From an uncultured Rhizobiaceae bacterium (GTDB lineage Bacteria; Pseudomonadota; Alphaproteobacteria; Rhizobiales; Rhizobiaceae), in NCBI GenBank assembly GCA_958296345.1, contig CATQIJ010000002.1:1-64000 (forward strand): 64,000 nt of DNA. The letters run 5' to 3'. The notes under the pieces were generated by a model, which saw nothing but the letters and a program-made list of their open reading frames with translations, did not search any database and was not told where the DNA came from. Both the position numbers and the translations under genes were made by a program. Positions 25,548 through 37,045 of the stretch are shown piece after piece (positions within the stretch are counted from its first letter, which is position 1; every line of letters begins with the position of its first letter).

Positions 25548-26318
25548 TCAACCTAAGCTCTTTTCATACAGCTTACCCCATTGAGGCATCATCCGCGTAT
25601 CTCTAGCAAGGCGCATTGCGTGCCATGCCATTGCGTGGTTAGAAGACGTCACTGGCAAACCAATTTTAGCTTCTATCTCACATACAGCATCCATTAGCCG
25701 TACATTAGTACAAGAAACAAACACCATATCCACATCATCGGCCTGCTTAAGCAAATCAACAGCTTTGGATATGCTTTTTGCATCAATTCTAGCAACTGTC
25801 GGGTCATGCTCTTCATTAAACGAGCCAAACACTGGCACTTCAAAACCGGCTTGTTCGATGTATGATTTAACAATTTGATTTACATCATCGCGATATGGTG
25901 TGAGTACAGCAATTCGTTTTGCGTTAAATGCATTAAATGCTTCAAACGCTGCCGTGGCTGGTGTCGTACATTTTGCATCTGGCTGGCTATCTTTGATACA
26001 AGCAAAGACCTTTTCTTCACCCATTACCATAGAGGCCGATGTGCATCCATACGCTACGACATCAAGCTTTTCATCTGGGAGTATCAGATTTACCGTTTGA
26101 GTAATTCTTGGCCCCATTGCTGAAAGCGTTTCTGGTGAGACGACCGCATCGTTATGTATACGAGCTGCAAATAGGCCAACTTCTGGCTCTACAAAAATTT
26201 TTCGAAATTCATGCTCAATAGTAAAGTCTGTGGCAAGCACAACTAGCCCGATCCGCGCCAGGCTGCCAATTCCATCATCTGTTGTAAATTCTATATGCTC
26301 AAGTGAAATATTAGACAA
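25548..26318 (-). CDS. Asp/Glu racemase superfamily protein (maleate isomerase/arylmalonate decarboxylase type)
   Basis: A 256-residue two-domain protein with paired catalytic cysteines in VAYGCTSAS (about 106-114) and VFVSCTNVR (about 198-206), the layout of maleate cis-trans isomerase, arylmalonate decarboxylase and the EutA protein of ectoine utilisation. The start is TTG at 26318, which overlaps the last codons of the ridA-like gene by eight bases, so the pair is translationally coupled. The reaction cannot be decided by eye. Confidence 0.82.
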   Translation of the reverse strand: MSNISLEHIEFTTDDGIGSLARIGLVVLATDFTIEHEFRKIFVEPEVGLFAARIHNDAVVSPETLSAMGPRITQTVNLILPDEKLDVVAYGCTSASMVMGEEKVFACIKDSQPDAKCTTPATAAFEAFNAFNAKRIAVLTPYRDDVNQIVKSYIEQAGFEVPVFGSFNEEHDPTVARIDAKSISKAVDLLKQADDVDMVFVSCTNVRLMDAVCEIEAKIGLPVTSSNHAMAWHAMRLARDTRMMPQWGKLYEKSLG

Positions 26319-26655
26319 TTGCTGCCACCACCTGTATCTCGACCAAAAACTTTGGTTTTGCTAGCTTAGATTCAACACAAGCACGAGCAGGTGCGTTACC
26401 TTTTGATACCCAACTATCCCAAACCATATTCATTTCGTCAAATTCATCCATATCTGTAATCCAGATTGTAGCAGAGATAAGATTCGATTTATCTGTACCG
26501 GCTTCTGCTAGTAATGCATCAATTTGAGATAGTATGTCAGCGGTTTGTTCCGCAATTGAATCCCCTTCAGCAACCTGCCCAGCAGTATAAACAAGATTGT
26601 TATGCACAACCGCTTGGCTCATTCTGTCGCCAGATTTAATTCGTGTTATTGCCAT
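26311..26655 (-). CDS. RidA/YjgF family imine/enamine deaminase
   Basis: The 114-residue protein has the RidA core with the substrate-binding arginine in NAPARACVESKLAKP and the C-terminal VEIQVVAAI strand. RidA proteins hydrolyse 2-aminoacrylate and related reactive imines. Coupling with the racemase-like gene downstream suggests a shared catabolic pathway for an amino acid or nitrogenous ring. Confidence 0.92.
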   Translation of the reverse strand: MAITRIKSGDRMSQAVVHNNLVYTAGQVAEGDSIAEQTADILSQIDALLAEAGTDKSNLISATIWITDMDEFDEMNMVWDSWVSKGNAPARACVESKLAKPKFLVEIQVVAAIV

Positions 26656-26814
26656 TTTTTAGAAACCTCATGCTTTCAAATACGTAAATCAAAGCTTACA
26701 GATGATTTATTGCTCACAGCAACAAAATAATGCATTGTTTGTAAAAAAATACTTTCAATAATTTTACCCATGCTTTCCCATAGCGTCGCGGCACCGAATG
26801 ATTAACGATAAGAT

Positions 26815-28242
<1,428 letters not shown>

Positions 28243-28289
28243 TTGTTTACGCTAGCTAAGTTAGCCAGAACATAATCCGATTTATAGTC

Positions 28290-28375
28290 GCGGGTATGGC
28301 GGAATCGGTAGACGCAAGGGACTTAAAATCCCTCGGCCCTAGGCCGTCCCGGTTCGAGTCCGGGTACCCGCACCA
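28290..28375 (+). tRNA. tRNA-Leu (anticodon UAA)
   Basis: The acceptor stem GCGGGTA/TACCCGC, D arm, anticodon stem AGGGA/TCCCT around CTTAAAA, a long variable arm typical of class II tRNA-Leu, the TTCGAGTCC T loop and an encoded CCA end are all present. The 3' end faces the truncated oxyR remnant at about 28400. Confidence 0.97.
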
Positions 28376-28429
28376 ATGCTTCTTGTGATGCAAATATCTT
28401 TTAACCAACTACAATCCAAATCTTACATT

Positions 28430-29060
28430 ACAAAAAGAGAGAGCCTAATCTCTAAAGCAATGCCCTTCTTCCAAGAGTAGTAATCGCATTTCGCGCAATT
28501 TATCACTATCGGGTACAGGCTTATCTTTGTCTGTTAAACTTCTGACTAAAACAAACTCTTCATCAAACAAAGAAACTTCTGTCAGACTTGGCTCTGATAT
28601 AGGCAAAGCAACAATTGCAGTATCAATTCGCCCCTCTTCCAGCTCTTGTATAAGCTTTTCAGTTAGCGTCTCTCTGATATGAATGTCTAATCCTGGGTGG
28701 GCAAGGGTTAAGTTTCCAATTATTTTTGGAAGCAAATAAGGAGCGATTGTTGGGATAACGCCAATTCGTAATTTTGATAAGAAGCTATTCTGTGAAGCAC
28801 GCGCGAATTCTGATAATTCATCTACTGAACGTAATATTTCACGTACTCGGATGGCGAAAATTTCACCAAAACCTGTTAAACGCACTTGCCTAGCACTTCG
28901 TTCAAAGAGTTCTGATCCCAGTGTTTCTTCTAGCTCTTTAATCTGCATTGAAAGTGCGGGTTGTGATATTTATTGCACAGCTATTTGCTGCACGTCCAAA
29001 ATGCCCTTCTCTTGCTAATGCTTCAAAATATTTAAATTGTTTTATTGTCAACTGAGCCAT
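28430..29060 (-). pseudogene. oxyR: oxyR remnant (LysR-type peroxide regulator) with three lesions
   Basis: Peroxide-sensing activator that in its intact form would control katG, from which it diverges. The helix-turn-helix start MAQLTIKQFKYFEALAR is intact from ATG at 29060, but a four-base tandem duplication (TATTTATT on the plus strand at 28967-28974) shifts the frame inside the recognition helix; removing one unit gives AISQPALSMQIKELEETLG. The effector domain continues to GHCFRD, which holds the peroxidatic cysteine, followed by an in-frame TAG where OxyR has Gln, then ALSFCN with the second cysteine, after which OxyR similarity ends. About 90 C-terminal residues are missing; the tRNA begins shortly after. 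Confidence 0.88.
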
Positions 29061-29126
29061 AAGAAATACTTATACGAATAATAAGAAAATTCAACTTCAC
29101 CTAATGGACATTGTTTGATACGAATT

Positions 29127-29160
29127 TCATGAAGCGTGAATCGTCATGAGTTTATCATGA
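29127..29160. promoter_or_regulatory. Three TCATGA palindromes between oxyR remnant and katG
   Basis: The palindrome TCATGA occurs at 29127-29132, 29144-29149 and 29155-29160 inside the 148-base divergent promoter region. It may be a regulator site cluster for katG. No textbook OxyR box is obvious by eye. Confidence 0.35.
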
Positions 29161-29208
29161 TCTTCGTGCAGAAAGATTTCTACACACAAACCAATACTGG
29201 AGTTAGAC

Positions 29209-31371
29209 ATGAACGACATGAGTCAAGGCAAATGCCCTGTAATGCATGGTGCAAACAAACCAACTGGTAGCACTGCAAATCAAGGATGGTGGCCAAATCA
29301 GCTTAATCTTAAAATCCTGAGTCAAAATGCTCCACAAATTGGTCCTCTTGGTGAAACGTTTAACTACAAAGAAGAATTCCTGAAGCTTGATATGAAATCG
29401 CTGAAAAAAGATTTAGCAGATTTGATGACAGACAGCCAAGATTGGTGGCCTGCTGATTATGGCACATATGCGGGATTATTTGTGCGGATGGCTTGGCATT
29501 CTGCAGGCACATACAGAACGTATGATGGTCGTGGTGGTGCTCGTTCTGGATCACAACGCTTTGCGCCTCTAAACAGCTGGCCTGATAATGGCAACTTGGA
29601 TAAGGCACGCCGTTTACTTTGGCCGATTAAGCAAAAATACGGCAATAAAATCTCTTGGGCTGATCTGATGATCCTCACTGGCAATGTAGCCATGGAGACT
29701 TGTGGTTTTAAAACATTTGGCTTTGGCGGAGGTCGTGCGGATGTATTTGAACCAGAAGAAGACATCTACTGGGGACCAGAAACAGAATGGCTAGATGATA
29801 GTCGCTATACAGGTGAGCGCGATCTTGCGACGCCGCTTGGTGCGGTACAAATGGGTCTAATTTATGTGAACCCAGAAGGTCCTAACGGCAATCCAGATCC
29901 GCTTGAATCTGCTTTTGATATTCGTGATACATTTAACCGTATGGCGATGGATGACTATGAAACTGTTGCTCTTGTTGCTGGTGGACATACCTTTGGCAAA
30001 GGCCACGGCGCAGGACCCGAAGCAAATGTTGGTGCAGAGCCAGAAGGCGCTGAAATGGCAAACATGGGCTTTGGCTGGATGAACACGCATGGCACTGGTA
30101 GCGGTGATGACACGACAACTGCTGGATTTGAAGGCGCTTGGACACCAACACCAAATGAATGGAACATGGAGTATTTCGAAGTTCTTCTTGGTAACGAATG
30201 GGAGCAAACAACCAGCGCTGCCGGACACGTTCAATGGACACCAACAGCTGCTTCAAATGCCAAAAAAGCACCAATGGCACATGACGCTTCAAAAACGCAG
30301 GCACTTATGATGACAACTGCGGACATGGCGTTAAAACTTGACCCAGGATTTGCGAGAATCTCACAAAATTTCTTGGATAATCCAGATGAGTTTGCAGACG
30401 CATATGCTCGCGCATGGTTTAAACTAACACACCGTGACATGGGTCCTATTGCCAATTATCATGGTGAAGAAGTTCCTTCAGAAGAGCTAATTTGGCAAGA
30501 TCCAGTTCCTGCACACAATGGCGCACTGATTAACGATGCGGATACCTCCTCTTTAAAAAAGAAAATCTTGGCATCAGGTCTTTCTGTTTCCCAACTTGTG
30601 AATACGGCTTGGGCATCTGCTTCTACTTTCCGTGGCTCAGATCTACGCGGCGGTGCAAATGGTGCTCGCATCAACCTTGCTCCACAAAAAGATTGGGACA
30701 TCAACACATCATCTGATGTTGCAGCTGTGGTTGCTAAACTTGATGGTATCAAGAGCGCTTGCGGTCTTAATGTTTCGCTTGCTGATATGATCGTTCTTGG
30801 TGGTTGTGCTGCAATCGAAAAAGCATCTGGTGCGAGTGTTCCATTCACAGCGGGGCGTACAGATGCAACACAGGAGCAAACTGATGTAGATTCTTTTGAA
30901 GTTCTTGAGCCTAAGTATGATGGTTTCCGTAACTACAAAAACACAAAAGACCCTCGCGCGACAGAAGCACTTCTTGTTGATAAAGCTCAGCTATTATCAC
31001 TAAGCGCACCAGAGATGACTGTACTTGTTGGCGGACTTCGCTCATTAGATGCAAATGCTAGTGGTTCAAAACATGGTGTCTTTACGGATACTCCTGGAAC
31101 ATTAAGCAATGACTTCTTTGTTAATGTTTTAGACATGGGTATTGAGTGGAAAGCTACAGATGCATCTGAAGAGTTGTTTGAAGGTCGTGAGCGCGCTTCT
31201 GGTGACGTGAAATTTACTGGTACACGTGCTGATTTGGTATTTGGGTCAAACTCAATTCTTCGCTCAATTGCTGAAGTTTATGCGCAAGATGATGCGAAAG
31301 AGAAGTTTACAGCTGACTTTATCGCTGCATGGAACAAGGTTATGAATCTTGATCGTTTTGACCTTGCATAG
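29209..31371 (+). CDS. katG: Catalase-peroxidase KatG
   Basis: Bifunctional haem enzyme that decomposes hydrogen peroxide. The 720-residue protein has both tandem halves. The distal triad Arg93, Trp96, His97 lies in [11 protein letters not shown], Tyr219 and Met245 would make the Met-Tyr-Trp crosslink, and His260 in GGHTFGK is the proximal ligand. A GGAG site precedes the start. Expression would normally depend on OxyR, whose neighbouring gene is broken, so control must differ here. Confidence 0.97.
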   Translation: MNDMSQGKCPVMHGANKPTGSTANQGWWPNQLNLKILSQNAPQIGPLGETFNYKEEFLKLDMKSLKKDLADLMTDSQDWWPADYGTYAGLFVRMAWHSAGTYRTYDGRGGARSGSQRFAPLNSWPDNGNLDKARRLLWPIKQKYGNKISWADLMILTGNVAMETCGFKTFGFGGGRADVFEPEEDIYWGPETEWLDDSRYTGERDLATPLGAVQMGLIYVNPEGPNGNPDPLESAFDIRDTFNRMAMDDYETVALVAGGHTFGKGHGAGPEANVGAEPEGAEMANMGFGWMNTHGTGSGDDTTTAGFEGAWTPTPNEWNMEYFEVLLGNEWEQTTSAAGHVQWTPTAASNAKKAPMAHDASKTQALMMTTADMALKLDPGFARISQNFLDNPDEFADAYARAWFKLTHRDMGPIANYHGEEVPSEELIWQDPVPAHNGALINDADTSSLKKKILASGLSVSQLVNTAWASASTFRGSDLRGGANGARINLAPQKDWDINTSSDVAAVVAKLDGIKSACGLNVSLADMIVLGGCAAIEKASGASVPFTAGRTDATQEQTDVDSFEVLEPKYDGFRNYKNTKDPRATEALLVDKAQLLSLSAPEMTVLVGGLRSLDANASGSKHGVFTDTPGTLSNDFFVNVLDMGIEWKATDASEELFEGRERASGDVKFTGTRADLVFGSNSILRSIAEVYAQDDAKEKFTADFIAAWNKVMNLDRFDLA

Positions 31372-31393
31372 TCAGACTTAAAATTTAGTATTC

Positions 31394-31432
31394 AAGGCGG
31401 CGTTTTAGAAATAAAATGCCGCCTTTTTTTTG
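31394..31432 (+). terminator. Intrinsic terminator of katG
   Basis: Eight-base stem (AAGGCGGC at 31394-31401 and GCCGCCTT at 31418-31425) followed by a T run. Confidence 0.88.
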
Positions 31433-31484
31433 TTTGTATGCTTTGGTAGATTAAGAGTAGAGACTTATTAAAGAGCATAATTTA

Positions 31485-32234
31485 ATGATCAAAAGCACAG
31501 AATCTAAAATTGTAACTGCAGCAATGTTAGCAATTGGCGATGAGCTTTTATCTGGTCGCACGCGAGACAAAAATATCGGCCACCTTGCAAGTGCCCTCAC
31601 CCTAAAAGGGATTGATCTCAAAGAAGTGCGTATCGTTTCAGATGAACAAGATGAGATAATTGCGGCAGTAAACGCAATGCGCGAACGTCATGACTATGTT
31701 TTTACTTCTGGTGGTATTGGGTCAACCCATGATGACATCACAGCAGACGCGATGGCGGCAGCTTTTAAAATAAAGATTAGTCATGATCCGCGAGCAATGA
31801 AACTGCTTGGTGATCATTACGCTGCACGAGATATGGAATTTACCACGGCACGACAACGCATGGCACGTATCCCCGATGGGGCAGACTTGATTTCAAACGT
31901 AGTGTCAGTAGCCCCAGGTTTTATATTAGATAATGTACATGTGATGGCAGGTGTTCCATCTGTCTTCCAAGCTATGCTTGAAGTTTTACTACCCACTTTA
32001 GATGGTGGCAGTCTGATGTTATCAGCTGCTGTAGACTGCGCCTATGGAGAAGGCACTATTGGTGATCGTCTAGGAGAGATTCAGAAAAACTATCAAGAGA
32101 CATCAATTGGCTCTTACCCAAAATTTGATGGCAAATCCTACACAACCCAAATTGTTGTTCGCAGCCGAAATCAAGATGCAATCGATCATGCTGTTAGCGA
32201 TGTTAGAAAAATGCTCTCTGAGATAGATGGCTAA
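31485..32234 (+). CDS. CinA/MoaB-type molybdopterin-binding domain protein
   Basis: The 249 residues contain one MoCF-like domain: AIGDELLSGRTRDKN, the TSGGIGSTHDDIT loop and VAPGF. It equals the N-terminal, ADP-ribose pyrophosphatase-like half of CinA without the C-terminal deamidase domain. Stand-alone forms of this length are common in alphaproteobacteria. It lies between terminator-ended katG and the pilin gene. Confidence 0.88.
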   Translation: MIKSTESKIVTAAMLAIGDELLSGRTRDKNIGHLASALTLKGIDLKEVRIVSDEQDEIIAAVNAMRERHDYVFTSGGIGSTHDDITADAMAAAFKIKISHDPRAMKLLGDHYAARDMEFTTARQRMARIPDGADLISNVVSVAPGFILDNVHVMAGVPSVFQAMLEVLLPTLDGGSLMLSAAVDCAYGEGTIGDRLGEIQKNYQETSIGSYPKFDGKSYTTQIVVRSRNQDAIDHAVSDVRKMLSEIDG

Positions 32235-32343
32235 ATCCATCTCAATCATAATTCTCCACTAATCACAAAATATAAACTACTTAGCCTACGTACGTAATCT
32301 GGTACGACACTTGCATGACTGTTCTCAAGATTAGGAGACAATC

Positions 32344-32511
32344 ATGTTTATGAAATTTTTAAAAGATACTAGCGGCTCTACGGCGATTGAATACTCATTT
32401 ATTGCGGCCATGACAGGCATCATCGCAGTTGGCGCTATTACACTTCTTGGCGGAGAAGTTGGTGGCTTACACAATGGCGTTGCAGCTCAAGTAAACGCAG
32501 CAACTAAGTAA
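32344..32511 (+). CDS. Flp/Fap-type pilin
   Basis: A 55-residue pilin precursor: short basic leader, then GSTAIEYSFIAAMTGIIAVGAITLLGG, with the Flp-type Gly/Ser-Thr-Ala-Ile-Glu-Tyr motif just before the hydrophobic helix. A GGAG site precedes the ATG. It is a subunit of Tad-type adhesive pili. No Tad machinery is in the window, so the pilin is an orphan. A second small gene follows after 37 bases. Confidence 0.88.
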   Translation: MFMKFLKDTSGSTAIEYSFIAAMTGIIAVGAITLLGGEVGGLHNGVAAQVNAATK

Positions 32512-32548
32512 TTTACGAAATTTATCAAAAAAATCAAAGGATAAAAAT

Positions 32549-32713
32549 ATGCTAAATGCTTTTTCAAATAACCAAAAAGGTGGCGTTTCACCACAATTTG
32601 CATTTATTGCAAGCGCTTTCTTTATTGTTATTGGCGGTTCCTTATATCTACAAGGTGATGCCGCTTATGTCTTGTTTGATACTATGATAAAAGAAGTTAG
32701 ATACGCAGTTTAG
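32549..32713 (+). CDS. Small membrane protein following the Flp pilin
   Basis: A 54-residue frame with AAGGA nine bases upstream of ATG. It has one hydrophobic segment (FAFIASAFFIVIGGSLYL, about 14-31). It resembles neither a pilin nor a known Tad component by eye, but spacing and orientation put it in an operon with the pilin. Too short for automatic gene finding in many pipelines. Confidence 0.6.
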   Translation: MLNAFSNNQKGGVSPQFAFIASAFFIVIGGSLYLQGDAAYVLFDTMIKEVRYAV

Positions 32714-32872
32714 CTCTAACTAATACGGTACATGTTTTATGTTGGGTGTATCAAAGTGAGACTTTAAACAACAGATATTATGAATATAATCAAACTTGAG
32801 CGCAAACTTTCTTGCGCTCTTGCCGTTTAATCCTTATTGAAACCTTTAAACAATTTCTATCGGGATAAAATT

Positions 32873-33366
32873 ATGTCTGAACCTTCTTCAAAAGCTTACC
32901 CAGTATCTTGGGACCAGTTCCACCGCGACAGCAAAGCACTGGCTTGGAGACTATCTAATATCAGCGAAGAAAAAGGAGAATGGAAGGCAATAATATCAAT
33001 TACTAGAGGTGGCCTTGTTCCTGCCGCTATTATTGCGCGTGAATTAGGCGTTAGAAATATTGAAACCGTTTGTATCGCCTCATACCACGAATACAAAGAT
33101 CAAGGTAATTTGATTGTCTTAAAATCGATTTCGCAAAAGATTATCGATGAAACTAATGGCGGCGAAGGTGTTCTTGTTATTGATGATCTAACGATACAGG
33201 CGCGACAGCAAAAAAGGTTCGGGAAATGCTGCCTAAAGCACACTTTGCGACTGTCTATGCAAAATTATCTGGTAAGCCTACGGTAGAAACATATGTTACA
33301 GAAGTTTCTCAAGATACATGGATTTATTTCCCTTGGGATTTGGACTTATCTTATTCCACTCCAAAT
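32873..33366 (+). pseudogene. gpt: Xanthine phosphoribosyltransferase, frameshifted
   Basis: Purine salvage enzyme that converts xanthine or guanine with PRPP to the nucleotide. From ATG at 32873 the frame reads [17 protein letters not shown] and the PRPP loop VLVIDDLT, then leaves frame at about 33191 where one base is missing. The plus-one frame restores the family sequence ([19 protein letters not shown]) and the C-terminal [13 protein letters not shown]. The frame then runs without a stop into the MFS gene, so the original stop codon has also been lost. Confidence 0.85.
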
Positions 33367-33369
33367 TTC

Positions 33370-34612
33370 TGGAAAAAAAGACGGCTAACAGCTTTGCCAA
33401 ATAAAAGCCTCCTAGTCGTTCTTTTCACCATCATGATAAATATGATGGGTGTTGGGCTTGTCTGGCCTACATTACCCTTACTCGTTGAAGAACTTTCCGG
33501 CGGCACAATCTCGCAAACTGCTGCTATATATGGCGCAACTGCCGTTATCTTTTCACTCATGCAATTTATCTTTGCTCCTATTATGGGTGCTCTATCAGAT
33601 CGCTATGGGCGCAGGCCTGTAATGCTGATTGCGCTTATGGCTCTGGGTTTTGATAATATATTTCTCGCACTTGCCCTACTATTGGCTGGATGTTTTTTGG
33701 ACGTGCATTAGGCGGAGTATTTGGTGCTACAATGTCAATTGCAAATGCTTATATAGCCGACTCCACTGATGCTAAAGACCGTGCGGCAGGCTTTGGCATG
33801 ATCGGAGCAGCCTTTGGTGTTGGCTTTATAATTGGCCCAATCTTAGGTGGATTTCTTGGCACATATGATTTGCGTCTTCCATTTTATTGCGCAGCAGGTC
33901 TTTCCTTTGCCAATGCAATATTTGGATGTTTTTACCTTGAGGAAACCCTTGAGCCAGAAAAACGAAGCTCGGCAAGTCTGTTTAGGGCGAATCCCCTTTC
34001 CAGTTTAAAGCTTTTGATGTCTACAAAAGTCCTCGTTTTACTTGGCGTTGCGTTGATGCTGGTAAATGCTATGCAGCGTGGACTTGAATCTCTTTGGGTT
34101 TTATTCACGCAATTTCAATATGGATGGGGCACACAAGAAGCAGGTATTTCGCTAGCTATAGTGGGTGCATCTTATGTTTTTGTGCAAGGCTACCTTGTAC
34201 GGATCGTAATTCCACGGTTTGGTGAAATAAACACAATTATTGGTGGCTTTTTATTGAGTGCAGCCATGTATGTTTTGCTGGCCTTCAATACTAATGGGTT
34301 TTTTGGGTATTTAGGGGTTATTCCATACGTTATTGGTTGGGGCTGTGCGGCACCTGCCCTTCAAGCAATTGCATCTAAGCAAGTTGGTGAAGATAGGCAA
34401 GGATTGCTCCAGGGAGCGCTTACAAGCGTAAGCGGCCTAGCTGCTATTGCTGGTCCTGCGATTGCTACAACTAGCTTCTCATACTTACTTCGCCGCTTGC
34501 TCCTATATTTTTCCCGGGCGCTTTTTCCTACTTGGTGCGTTTGTTCTCATAACATCAGCTTGGCTAGGCGTATTTGCTGGCCGCGCAGAAAAACAGTCAA
34601 AATCAAACACAA
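33370..34612 (+). pseudogene. MFS transporter (TetA-like), multiple frameshifts
   Basis: A twelve-helix efflux-type transporter in outline: the first four segments ([25 protein letters not shown], then [13 protein letters not shown]) in the 5' frame, the rest in another frame. One C is missing in the C run at 33674-33676 (restoring [15 protein letters not shown]), and two more one-base losses near 34486 and in the T run at 34522-34526 scramble the last helix; correcting them gives a clean end at 34612. The neighbouring gpt and hydrolase genes are damaged in the same way. Confidence 0.85.
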
Positions 34613-34691
34613 GCGCGTGAGAAAAACAGAATTACGCTTAAAATAACTCTAAGTTGCTTTATTGTTTGCTATATCGCCAAGGAATTTCTGC

Positions 34692-35509
34692 ATGAAACAA
34701 ATGCTTAAAATAATTTTATAGTCAGTATTATTATCACTGCACTAAGTTTTTCATTATCTGCGAATTCAGAGAATACGAGTTGTACGGATAATACACTCTG
34801 TCAATTAGGCGAGCGCGGATATCACGTCCTTCCGCCAGATAATTGGGATGGTAAAAACTACCCTACCCGTGTTGCTTTACTTTCATGATTGGGGACGCCA
34901 AGGGACAGTCCTATTAATCATAAACATATTGGCGGAGTTACAAGGAAGACAGGCGTCTTGTTAATTGCACCTAATGGACTTGGAAAATCTTGGGATTTTT
35001 GGAGACCTGGCTCTAGAGACACTGGTTTTGCAAAAGCTGTGCTTGATGATGTGGAAAAACGCTTTCCCATTGATCGCTCAAGCCTAATGGTTTCAGGATA
35101 TTCTTGGGGTAGTTCCATGGCTTGGCGTTTTGCTTGTGAAGCAGGAGATGAAGTTGGCGTACTACTTGGTATTTCTGGCACCCTTTATGACCAGACAGAA
35201 GAATGCGTAACAGGCCCAGTTGAAGTGCGCCACGTTCACGGTCTTAAAGATACGGTTATGGATTTTCCTTACGGCCCTACTGGTGAAGAAACTGGCCCTA
35301 TAAGACTTTGGCAACGCACTAATATTTGCCCTGACAACACAATGGTTAAATCAAATTGGAAAACCAGCCAAGCTTTTACACGCTATCAATGGGAGAATTG
35401 CGTCTCAGGAAAGAATATTACTTTAGATGTTCATGGCGGTGGTCACTGGATTGCAAAAGGTTGGCTTGAACAACTGCTAAAAGAGTTACTAGGTGATAAA
35501 CCTAGTTAA
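34692..35509 (+). pseudogene. LpqC/PHB-depolymerase-like secreted hydrolase with three indels
   Basis: Alpha/beta hydrolase resembling the intact gene at 37046. The ATG at 34692 has AAGGA nine bases upstream and is followed by a signal peptide in frame fragments. Indels lie in the T run at 34714-34717 (loss), the A run at 34853-34857 (gain) and near 34911 (loss). The rest is open to 35509, with the nucleophile elbow GYSWGS and the terminal histidine in HGGGHW. Only the 3' two-thirds, from about 34889, reads as a continuous frame. Confidence 0.85.
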
Positions 35510-35608
35510 TCCACAACTACAAAACTCGATATTAATCACTGCTTTCAGAGTGCATACAATCCATGCTTTATAGGAGACTGATAACAGTTGATTTATAAGG
35601 CATCAGGT

Positions 35609-37045
35609 ATGAATAGCACACTTACTCGTATGGACGATCCAAACAAAGCATACAAAGTTCTTATTGCAGATCTTATTGGTTTGAAATTTGATGAGAATGG
35701 CAAGCCTGATCATTCCGCTGTAAAATCCTACATCGAAGAAACTGACGGTGTTTTTCATGATGGCCTCTGCCCTGATGATGCTGCATTAGAAGTTGGAAAA
35801 ATTCACTTCTTTTACCAACCTGATTTAAGCCGTGAAGAAGAACTTTTACCCATCACAAAAAATGGCCAATACGATGCAACAATCGTGGCAGCTACATTCT
35901 TGCCAGAAGCGTCTAAATTTATAGAAGGTGGTGTACGTATTGGTGCTGGCACCGGCAATATGGGATCAAGCTCTTGGGGAGGAGGCAATGGTGATGGCGG
36001 TATAGCACCACTTATGAATACGCCTAGCTTTAACAGTCGTGCAACTGCTCAAATGGCAATGAAGGCACTTTTAAAAGTTATGCCAGATATTGACGTACAA
36101 GCTTTGCATGAGCGTGTTTGCAAAGGTGATTTTGATACAGGGAAAAATCTAAGCGAATTTCCAACTGAAAAAGTTGAAGGCAAGACTATGGCTGTGATTG
36201 GCTTTGGTAACATAGGCCGTGAAGTTGCTTGTCTTGCAAAAGCATTTGGCATGAATGTTCGGATCTATGCGCGTTCTCACCATAAAGAATGGATACTCTC
36301 TGAGGGCTTTACCTATGCTATTTCCCCACAAGATGCTGCTACTGGAGCAGATGTCTTGTCACCGCACACTGGCTTAGGTGCATTTGATCCAGATACAGGT
36401 AAATTTGCGAATGACTCTGTTGTTAATAGCGATGTTCTAAATGCCATGAATACGGGAGCGATCATCATCAATTACGACCGAGGTGAAGTGGTTAATGCAG
36501 ATGCGCTTGATGCAACACTTACATCAGGCAAAGTTCGGTATGCAGCAATTGATGCAGACTTATTCAAAGACGCCGAAACTGGCGAATTATCTGGCCCTAT
36601 GGTTCCTTATCTTAGTTTACAAGAAAAACACACGGGCAAGCTAGAACTCTTACCTCATGCAGCGGCTGATACAGAGCACGTCTCACGCGTTGAAGGCGCT
36701 AAGCAAGCAGTGGATCAAATCACTTCATGTATTAGATTTAAATCCGTCATGAATTTAAAAGGTGACCTACCTCAAGGATATACAAACGCAGGCAGCTTTA
36801 CAGTAAATGGGGTTGGTAAGGTTACAGCCAACAAATTATCAAAAGCAATTCAAAATGAAGCAACGCTTTTTGCAATTCAAAACCACGTACAAAACCTGAA
36901 CACACTTTGGAATGAAATTGCAAAAGCTTCAAATGATGAAACACGCCAAAACCTTATTATAGCTCATGGCGCAGAACTTATCAAAAGCTCCAACACTTAC
37001 ATTAGCTTGATTGAAAAAATGGGGCTTAAAGGCCCATTTGGATAG
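35609..37045 (+). CDS. D-2-hydroxyacid dehydrogenase / phosphoglycerate dehydrogenase-like protein
   Basis: The NAD-binding Rossmann motif IGFGNIGREVACLAKAFGM is at about 200, with the family's arginine in NYDRGEVVNADAL and the catalytic histidine in LLPHAAADTEH. The 478-residue product is longer than most SerA-like enzymes; the last 90 residues are helical and do not look like an ACT domain. ATG at 35609 (with AAGG eight bases upstream) is preferred over a TTG at 35588. It stands between the broken and the intact LpqC-like hydrolases. Confidence 0.8.
   Translation: MNSTLTRMDDPNKAYKVLIADLIGLKFDENGKPDHSAVKSYIEETDGVFHDGLCPDDAALEVGKIHFFYQPDLSREEELLPITKNGQYDATIVAATFLPEASKFIEGGVRIGAGTGNMGSSSWGGGNGDGGIAPLMNTPSFNSRATAQMAMKALLKVMPDIDVQALHERVCKGDFDTGKNLSEFPTEKVEGKTMAVIGFGNIGREVACLAKAFGMNVRIYARSHHKEWILSEGFTYAISPQDAATGADVLSPHTGLGAFDPDTGKFANDSVVNSDVLNAMNTGAIIINYDRGEVVNADALDATLTSGKVRYAAIDADLFKDAETGELSGPMVPYLSLQEKHTGKLELLPHAAADTEHVSRVEGAKQAVDQITSCIRFKSVMNLKGDLPQGYTNAGSFTVNGVGKVTANKLSKAIQNEATLFAIQNHVQNLNTLWNEIAKASNDETRQNLIIAHGAELIKSSNTYISLIEKMGLKGPFG

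Noticed and set aside
30089-30310. Antisense and alternative-frame open frames inside katG
   Set aside because: Shadows of strongly codon-biased katG; no start site and no conserved features.
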